A stretch of 64,000 nt of DNA from Micromonospora sp. NBC_01813 (GTDB lineage Bacteria > Actinomycetota > Actinomycetes > Mycobacteriales > Micromonosporaceae): NCBI RefSeq assembly GCF_035917335.1, contig NZ_CP109067.1, forward strand, positions 250,501 through 314,500. The letters run 5' to 3'. The notes below the pieces were generated by a model that did no database searches, was not told where the DNA came from, and worked only from the letters and a program-made list of their open reading frames with translations. Shown piece after piece: positions 59,302 to 64,000 of this stretch. The first letter of the stretch is position 1; each line of letters begins with the position of its first letter. The translations under genes were made by a program, and so were the position numbers.

Positions 59302-61269
59302 TCACCAGCCGCCGGCCGGGGCGGGCCAGAGCCAGACGTCGACGACCCGCTGCGGCGGTCCGAGCAGTTCGGTGGTGGCCGTCAGCAGCGCCTCGGCGTC
59401 GACCGGGAACTTGGCCCCGTGCACCTGGTCGGCCAGCACGACGGCCTCGGCACCCCAGTGGTTCAGGTCGGCGCGGGCGGCGGCCCGGTCGGTGTCGTCG
59501 ATCGGTGGCACCACACCGGTGCGGGCCACCTCGTGTAGCAGCCCGTCGGTGGCGCGCGGGACCGGTCCGATTCGGCCCCGGCCGTCCGGGCCGCCCGGGC
59601 CGAGGAAGAAGCCGGACGGGATGGCGAACTCGCCCTGCCGGTGGGCGAACGTGTGGGCCTGCCAGCGCTGTCCGTCGGGCAGTACGTCGAGGGTGAACGG
59701 CACCGGGGCGAGCACCCCGCCCTGGCTGACGTGTTGGCGCCAGGCGCCGGAGGTGATGAAGGTGGGGATTGGCTCCCGTTCGATGGTGAGCAGGCTGACC
59801 GGGATCAGCGGCAGTAGCGCCACGGCGAACGCACCCGCCCACAGCATCCGGCGGGGTGCCGCGTTGCGGAGCAGTTGGTCGACGGCGAGGGCGAGCAGGA
59901 TGCCGATGATCGGGGTGACGACCATCGCCAGCCGGGCCGGTAGCGCGGCGTTGAAGATCGGGGCTCCGGCCAGGGGGGCGTACGGCAGCGGGATGTCGGT
60001 GATGGTGCCGTCGAACTTCAGCCGCGGCCCCCAGGAGAGCACGGTGAACACGGCTCCGGTGACGGCGAGCGCCCGCAGCGTGGCCCGCCGACCGGGCGAC
60101 GCCGCGCGCCAGAGCAGCACTAGACAGGCGAGGGTCAACACCAGCAGCGGTACGCCGAAGAAGCTGTTCTCCTCGGTCTCGTTCGGTGCCAGCCCGGTGC
60201 CGAGTCCGGCGACGCCGGCCAGCGACCGCTCCGGGAACGCGCCGTAGGCGAGGAAATCCTCGCTGTGCACCCGGGCGTCGAACCCGGTGCCGTGGAAGAC
60301 CTGCGGCCCGAAGAAGTGCAACCACAACGGGTACGCCAGCAGGGTGGTGGCCACCGCCGCGGTGACCGCCAGGCCGCGCAGCAGCCGGGGGAGCGCGTCG
60401 CGTACCTCGGCGCGGCGGCTGCGGTCCAGCGCCCAGACGCCGAGGAAGACTCCGCAGGCCAGGGCGGTGAAGAACAGGCCTTCGGCGGCGATGGAGAAGG
60501 AGCCGGCGACGAGCGCGCCGAGGATCAGTCCGTTGCGGGCCCAGCCGCCGGCGGCCAGCGGGCGCGCCCCGGGGCGTCCGCGCAGCGCCAGCACCCGCCA
60601 GACGATGATCGGCACCAGCCAACCGGCGGTCCAGTTGAGGTGGGCGTTGGCGTGCGAGACCATGGCCGGCGCGAAGCCGCAGAACAGTCCGCCGACGGCG
60701 GCGGCGAGCCGGGACGACACGAACGGTCCGTCGTCGGTGCCTCGGCCGGTGGTGCCGGCGGCGCTGCCTGAGCCGAGGCTTCCCGGGCGCAGCCGGGACA
60801 GCAGCCAGTACCAGGCGAAGCCGGTGCCGGCCAGGTTGAGCGTGAGGATCACCAGGAAGGTGGCCGGCGGTCCGATCAGGAACGTCAGCGGGGCGAAGAT
60901 CACCGCGTACACGGTGATCGAGGTGTTGACCGCGAGGTTGACCCCGTCCGGCGCGTTGAGCAGGTACGTGAACAGCGGGTTCTCGCCGTGGGTCAGCGCG
61001 TACGCGCCGTAGGACAGTAGCCACTCGAACAGTGCCTGGTCGCTGGAGTTGACGGTGATCGCCCGGCTGTTCGGGCCGACCCACAGCCCGCTGGTGACCC
61101 AGCCGGCGAGGGCCAGCGCGACCGTGGCCACGGCGAGGTCGGCGCGCCGCCCGAGCCGCCGGGCCGCCACCGGCTGCCGCTGGTCGGCGCCGGTGGGCGC
61201 GCCGTCGTCGGACGTCGCGTCGTCGGGGCGGGCGTCGGCGTCGGGCACTGGGGACACAGCGGCTGGCAC
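59302..61269 (-). CDS. Large multi-pass membrane protein, GT-C glycosyltransferase-like
   Basis: The 655-residue protein has an Asp/Ala-rich cytoplasmic start and about twelve membrane segments, with the GT-C-like acidic loop SSDQALFEWLLSYGAYALTH (about residues 75-94) after helix 1, then GENPLFTYLLNAPDGVNLA. The C-terminal quarter (about 500-655) is a soluble extracytoplasmic domain. It probably transfers a sugar from a lipid donor outside the membrane; donor and acceptor are unknown. The start is uncertain; GTG 61269 has no clear ribosome site. Confidence 0.65.
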   Translation of the reverse strand: MPAAVSPVPDADARPDDATSDDGAPTGADQRQPVAARRLGRRADLAVATVALALAGWVTSGLWVGPNSRAITVNSSDQALFEWLLSYGAYALTHGENPLFTYLLNAPDGVNLAVNTSITVYAVIFAPLTFLIGPPATFLVILTLNLAGTGFAWYWLLSRLRPGSLGSGSAAGTTGRGTDDGPFVSSRLAAAVGGLFCGFAPAMVSHANAHLNWTAGWLVPIIVWRVLALRGRPGARPLAAGGWARNGLILGALVAGSFSIAAEGLFFTALACGVFLGVWALDRSRRAEVRDALPRLLRGLAVTAAVATTLLAYPLWLHFFGPQVFHGTGFDARVHSEDFLAYGAFPERSLAGVAGLGTGLAPNETEENSFFGVPLLVLTLACLVLLWRAASPGRRATLRALAVTGAVFTVLSWGPRLKFDGTITDIPLPYAPLAGAPIFNAALPARLAMVVTPIIGILLALAVDQLLRNAAPRRMLWAGAFAVALLPLIPVSLLTIEREPIPTFITSGAWRQHVSQGGVLAPVPFTLDVLPDGQRWQAHTFAHRQGEFAIPSGFFLGPGGPDGRGRIGPVPRATDGLLHEVARTGVVPPIDDTDRAAARADLNHWGAEAVVLADQVHGAKFPVDAEALLTATTELLGPPQRVVDVWLWPAPAGGW

Positions 61270-61328
61270 TGCCGGAGATTACCAATTTCGCCCGACACGC
61301 CCGTGGCGTACCTAGGCTTGACGAAGTT

Positions 61329-61347
61329 ATTGGAAATGACTTCCAAT
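61329..61347. promoter_or_regulatory. Palindromic operator-like site ATTGGAA-N5-TTCCAAT
   Basis: A perfect 7-bp inverted repeat with a 5-base centre lies in the 115-bp spacer between the divergent membrane protein gene and the ATPase gene, six bases after a TTGACG -35-like element (61318-61323). It would cover the promoter of the ATPase gene. The binding protein is unknown and no regulator is encoded nearby. Confidence 0.6.
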
Positions 61348-61384
61348 GTAACCGTACCTGTTGAGCTGTTTGGGGAGACCTACG

Positions 61385-62365
61385 GTGAAGATCTGTTTTG
61401 TCGGCAAGGGTGGCAGTGGCAAGACCACCCTCGCCGCGCTGTTCGCCCGCCACCTGGCGGCCACGGCCACCGGCCCCGACGCCCGCCCGGCCCCGCTGCT
61501 GGCCATCGACGCCGACATCAACCAGCATCTCGCCGCCGCCCTCGGCGCCAGTGACGACGAGGCGGTCCTGCTGCCGGCGCTCGGCGACCACATGGTCGAC
61601 ATCAAGGAGTATCTGCGGGGTGACAACCCGCGGATCAGTTCGGCCGCCGCGATGGTCAAGACGACGCCGCCGGGTCGCGGCTCCCGGCTGCTCACCGTGG
61701 CCGGCGCCAACCCGATCTACGACGCGCTGGTCCGCGAGGTCGCCGGCATCCGGTTGGCGGTCACCGGCCCGTTCGCCACCGACGACCTCGGCGTCGCCTG
61801 CTACCACTCCAAGGTCGGCGCGGTGGAGTTGCTGCTGAACCACCTCGTCGACGGACCCGGTGAGTACGTCGTCGTCGACATGACCGCCGGTGCCGACTCG
61901 TTCGCCTCCGGGCTGTTCACCCGCTTCGACGCGACCTTCCTGGTCTGCGAGCCGACGGTTCGCAGCGTCGGCGTCTACCGGCAGTACGTCGGGTACGCCC
62001 GGGATCACGGGGTGCGGGTGCACGTGGTCGGCAACAAGATCGACGACGAGTCCGACGTGGACTTCCTGCGGGAGCACGTCGGCGACGACCTGTTGACCTG
62101 GATCGGCCGCTCCGGCTTCGTCAAGGCGGCCGAGCGGGGCCAGCACCAACCGATCAGCGCGATGGAGCCAACGAATCGTGACGCCCTGGACACGATGCGT
62201 ACAACCATCGATGCTGGTGTGCAGGACTGGGCCAGCTACACCCGGCAGGCGGTGGAGTTCCACCTACGCAACGCCACCGCCTGGGCCAACGACCGGGTCG
62301 GCGAGAACCTCGCCGACCAGGTCGATCCGGAGTTCGTCCTCGGACCAGATCTCCTGGTCCGCTGA
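61385..62365 (+). CDS. CooC/ArsA-like P-loop ATPase
   Basis: The 326-residue protein begins with the deviant Walker A KICFVGKGGSGKTTLA (residues 2-16), followed by LLAIDADINQHLA, VVVDMTAGADSFASGLFTRFD and VVGNKIDDESDV, typical of MinD/CooC-type ATPases that insert metals or move partners. No CO dehydrogenase is nearby, so the partner is unknown. GTG 61385 has GGGGAG seven bases upstream. It is followed by an SCO5389-family gene and an LLM oxidoreductase in a compact cluster. Confidence 0.8.
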   Translation: MKICFVGKGGSGKTTLAALFARHLAATATGPDARPAPLLAIDADINQHLAAALGASDDEAVLLPALGDHMVDIKEYLRGDNPRISSAAAMVKTTPPGRGSRLLTVAGANPIYDALVREVAGIRLAVTGPFATDDLGVACYHSKVGAVELLLNHLVDGPGEYVVVDMTAGADSFASGLFTRFDATFLVCEPTVRSVGVYRQYVGYARDHGVRVHVVGNKIDDESDVDFLREHVGDDLLTWIGRSGFVKAAERGQHQPISAMEPTNRDALDTMRTTIDAGVQDWASYTRQAVEFHLRNATAWANDRVGENLADQVDPEFVLGPDLLVR

Positions 62366-62386
62366 CCGTCTGCGTGAGGAGAAAGC

Positions 62387-62779
62387 ATGTCCCTCGACGT
62401 ACCCGCCGCTCTGCTGGAGCGGGCCGAAGCCGGCCAGGTCGACGACGCCGAGTTCGTCGACTGCGTACGCCAGTCCCTGCCGTACGCCTGGTCGGTGGTG
62501 TCCGAGGTGGCCGCCCAGGCCCAGGGCACCACGGCCGAGTTCGCCGACCACGCGGTGCCGCCGCCGAGCGAGGCCGAGCGCGGCCAACTGCTGCGGGCCC
62601 TGGCCAGCGACGCGATCCGGGGCGGCCTGGAGCGCCACTTCGGCGTCAAGCTGGCCTTCCAGAACTGTCACCGGGTAGCCGCCTTCAAGCTCGCCGCCGT
62701 CGGCGGCGAGACCTACCAGCGGTTCATCTCCCCGCTCGCCCAGATCCGCAACCAGTCGCCCGAGCTGCGTGACTGCTGA
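62387..62779 (+). CDS. SCO5389-family conserved protein
   Basis: The 130-residue helical protein has AEAGQVDDAEFVDCVRQSLPYAW, LLRALASDAIRGGLERHFGVKLAFQNCHRVA and the terminal SPELRDC. It matches the SCO5389-type family of streptomycetes from memory; no function is established. It lies 21 bp after the ATPase gene and overlaps the following LLM gene by 11 bp, so the three may act together. Confidence 0.75.
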   Translation: MSLDVPAALLERAEAGQVDDAEFVDCVRQSLPYAWSVVSEVAAQAQGTTAEFADHAVPPPSEAERGQLLRALASDAIRGGLERHFGVKLAFQNCHRVAAFKLAAVGGETYQRFISPLAQIRNQSPELRDC

Positions 62780-63866
62780 TCCGACCGGACCGGCGGTGGC
62801 CGGCGACCGTGACCCGCCGGCAGTGGACCTGTTTCTGCTGGCGGCGCACGGACTGCCGGCCACCGTCAGGTATGCGCGCGCCGCCGAGGCAGCCGGCCTC
62901 GGCGGCGTGTGGCTGGCCGAACACCACTTCATCTCGTACGGGCAGTGCCCGTCGGCCACCACCCTGGCCGGCTACCTGCTCGGCGCGACCAGCCGGATCG
63001 CCGTCGGGACCGCCGCCGCCGTGCTGTCCACCCGGCACCCGGTCGCCTTGGCCGAGGAGACGATCCTGCTGGACGCCGTCTCCGGTGGGCGCTTCCGGCT
63101 CGGGGTCGCCCGCGGCGGCCCCTGGGTCGACCTGGCGGTTTTCGGCACCGGACTGGACCGCTACCACCGCGGCTTCGCCGAAGCACTCGATCTGCTGCGC
63201 CGCTGGCTCTCCGGTGCCGCGACGGTCGACGCCGACGGCGAGTTCTTCACCTTCCAGGACGTGCCGGTGGTGCCGCGACCGGCGCGGCCGATCCCGATCT
63301 GGACGGCGGCGACGTCGCCGGCCACCGTCGCCCTGGCCGCCAGCCGAGCGCTGCCGCTGCTGCTCGGCGTGCACGACGACGACGCGGCGAAGGCCGCCAT
63401 GCTGGCCCGCTACGCCGACATCGCGGCGGAGCACGGCCACGACCCGGCGGCGGTGCCACACGCCTCGGTCCACCTGATCGGGCTCGCCGACGACCCGGCC
63501 GCCGCGCGGCGCCAGCTGCGTCGAGCGCTGCCACCCTGGCTCGCCACGACCAGGGAGTACGTCCGCATCGACGGTACGCCGCCGGCGCACCGCGACCTCG
63601 ACGCGTACGTCGAGCACCTACTACGGATCCATCCACTGGGCAGCGCGCAGGAGTGCGCGGCGCACCTGGCGGCGAGCGCCGCCGTCACCGGGGTGCACCG
63701 GCAGTTGCTGATGGTCGAAGGCGTCGGCCCGGCCGCCGTCGACGAGCAGATCGCCGCCATCGGCGCGGAGCTGCTTCCCGCGCTGACCGGCACCCGCCAG
63801 CCCAGCGGCTCGTCACCCGGCAGCGGCTCAGCTGTCGTGCAGGGCGGCCTGCAGCGCCTGCGGTAG
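62769..63866 (+). CDS. LLM class flavin-dependent oxidoreductase
   Basis: The 365-residue protein has the luciferase-like barrel: AARAAEAAGLGGVWLAEHHF (about residues 35-54), SRIAVGTAAAVLSTRHPVALAEE, LDAVSGGRFRLGVARGGPW and the late IPIWTAATSPATVALAA. It uses FMN or F420 with a small substrate; F420 is possible since an F420:NADP oxidoreductase is encoded at 38124. GTG 62769 overlaps the previous gene. Its 3' end overlaps the convergent epimerase gene by 39 bp. Confidence 0.82.
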   Translation: MTADPTGPAVAGDRDPPAVDLFLLAAHGLPATVRYARAAEAAGLGGVWLAEHHFISYGQCPSATTLAGYLLGATSRIAVGTAAAVLSTRHPVALAEETILLDAVSGGRFRLGVARGGPWVDLAVFGTGLDRYHRGFAEALDLLRRWLSGAATVDADGEFFTFQDVPVVPRPARPIPIWTAATSPATVALAASRALPLLLGVHDDDAAKAAMLARYADIAAEHGHDPAAVPHASVHLIGLADDPAAARRQLRRALPPWLATTREYVRIDGTPPAHRDLDAYVEHLLRIHPLGSAQECAAHLAASAAVTGVHRQLLMVEGVGPAAVDEQIAAIGAELLPALTGTRQPSGSSPGSGSAVVQGGLQRLR

Positions 63867-64000
63867 GTCCGGGTACTGGAAGTCGAACCCGGCCTGGTTG
63901 AGCACCCCGGGTAGCACCCGGGTGCTGCGTAGCGCCTCGACGGCGAACTCGCCGAGCGCCACCTGCAGCGCGAGCGCCGGGATCGGCATGATGGCCGGCC
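63828..64000 (-). CDS. TIGR01777-family epimerase, C-terminal part (5' end beyond the window)
   Basis: A frame open at the window edge encodes PIPALALQVALGEFAVEALR, then RVLPGVLNQAGFDFQYPDLP and ends QAALHDS. This matches the C-terminus of the NAD-binding SDR39U1/TIGR01777 (DUF1731) proteins, the Rv2216 counterpart that normally neighbours lipB. Here 4.6 kb separate it from lipB, so the membrane-protein/ATPase/LLM block appears inserted in the ancestral order. Confidence 0.8.
   Translation of the reverse strand, partial: PAIMPIPALALQVALGEFAVEALRSTRVLPGVLNQAGFDFQYPDLPQALQAALHDS

Noticed and set aside
59225-62263. 1012-residue minus-strand frame
   Set aside because: Runs across the membrane-protein gene in another frame and antisense to the ATPase gene; low-complexity Arg-rich.

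Overview
The window looks like chromosomal DNA of a high-GC actinomycete, most likely of the family Micromonosporaceae. The reasons are strong G/C third positions throughout, many GTG and TTG starts, GTGA/ATGA stop-start overlaps, an XRE/DUF397 regulator pair, an actinobacterial RNase P RNA, and a backbone order that matches Mycobacterium tuberculosis Rv2216-Rv2228c (epimerase, lipB, lipA, DUF4191, RDD, glnA1, glnE, glnA2, panB, RNase H/phosphatase). The genus is not determined.

Layout. 1-4.5 kb: tail of the RNase H/acid phosphatase gene, an inserted block (TauE exporter, HIT plus histidine-phosphatase pair, NmrA-like reductase divergent from an HxlR regulator), then rnpB. 4.5-13 kb: accessory region with a Fic protein behind twin operator-like palindromes, a duplicated Nudix/alpha-beta-hydrolase module (first Nudix copy broken), GNAT, HAD, an XRE-DUF397 pair, and a divergent four-gene operon of very small proteins. 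13-16.5 kb: ABC exporter and a NarL-type two-component system. 16.5-20 kb: MmyB-like regulator, a barrel-less amidohydrolase/Atu4866 fusion, a full amidohydrolase and a deaminase. 20-25 kb: lipoprotein, unknown protein with TetR regulator and twin operators, HTH protein, frameshifted MFS transporter. 25-35 kb: STAND ATPase and a LacI-controlled beta-galactoside uptake and hydrolysis operon. 35-42.5 kb: Lys/Ala-rich histone-like protein, RNB ribonuclease, F420-NADP oxidoreductase, panB, nadE. 42.5-44.4 kb: decayed IS607-type element with intact TnpB lying directly against glnA2. 44.4-59 kb: nitrogen and lipoate backbone (glnA2, a DUF350 protein, LD-carboxypeptidase, Cys-less amidotransferase-like protein, glnE, MptB-like mannosyltransferase, glnA1 with a GlnR box, RDD, antiporter with zinc finger, DUF4191, lipA, lipB). 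59-64 kb: membrane glycosyltransferase-like protein, CooC/ArsA-like ATPase, SCO5389-family protein, LLM flavin oxidoreductase, and the tail of a TIGR01777 epimerase.

How the parts work together. GlnA1, GlnE and the GlnR box form the nitrogen-assimilation core. LipB and LipA make lipoyl cofactor. The sugar operon imports a beta-galactoside (two MalF/MalG-like permeases and a lipoprotein binder; no ATPase is encoded nearby, so a shared MsiK-like ATPase is presumed) and cleaves it with a GH42 enzyme; identical-core LacI palindromes lie before both the operon and the regulator.

Most noteworthy are: a shared 22-24 bp-armed palindromic repeat at two distant intergenic sites; TnpB whose guide would come from the glnA2 start region; structured-looking DNA upstream of that element; the four-gene micro-operon; several domain-level oddities (amidohydrolase without barrel, amidotransferase-like protein without its cysteine, antiporter fused to a UBP finger beside a shortened regulatory subunit); and paired operator motifs abutting start codons. 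No CRISPR array, tRNA, rRNA or prophage was seen.
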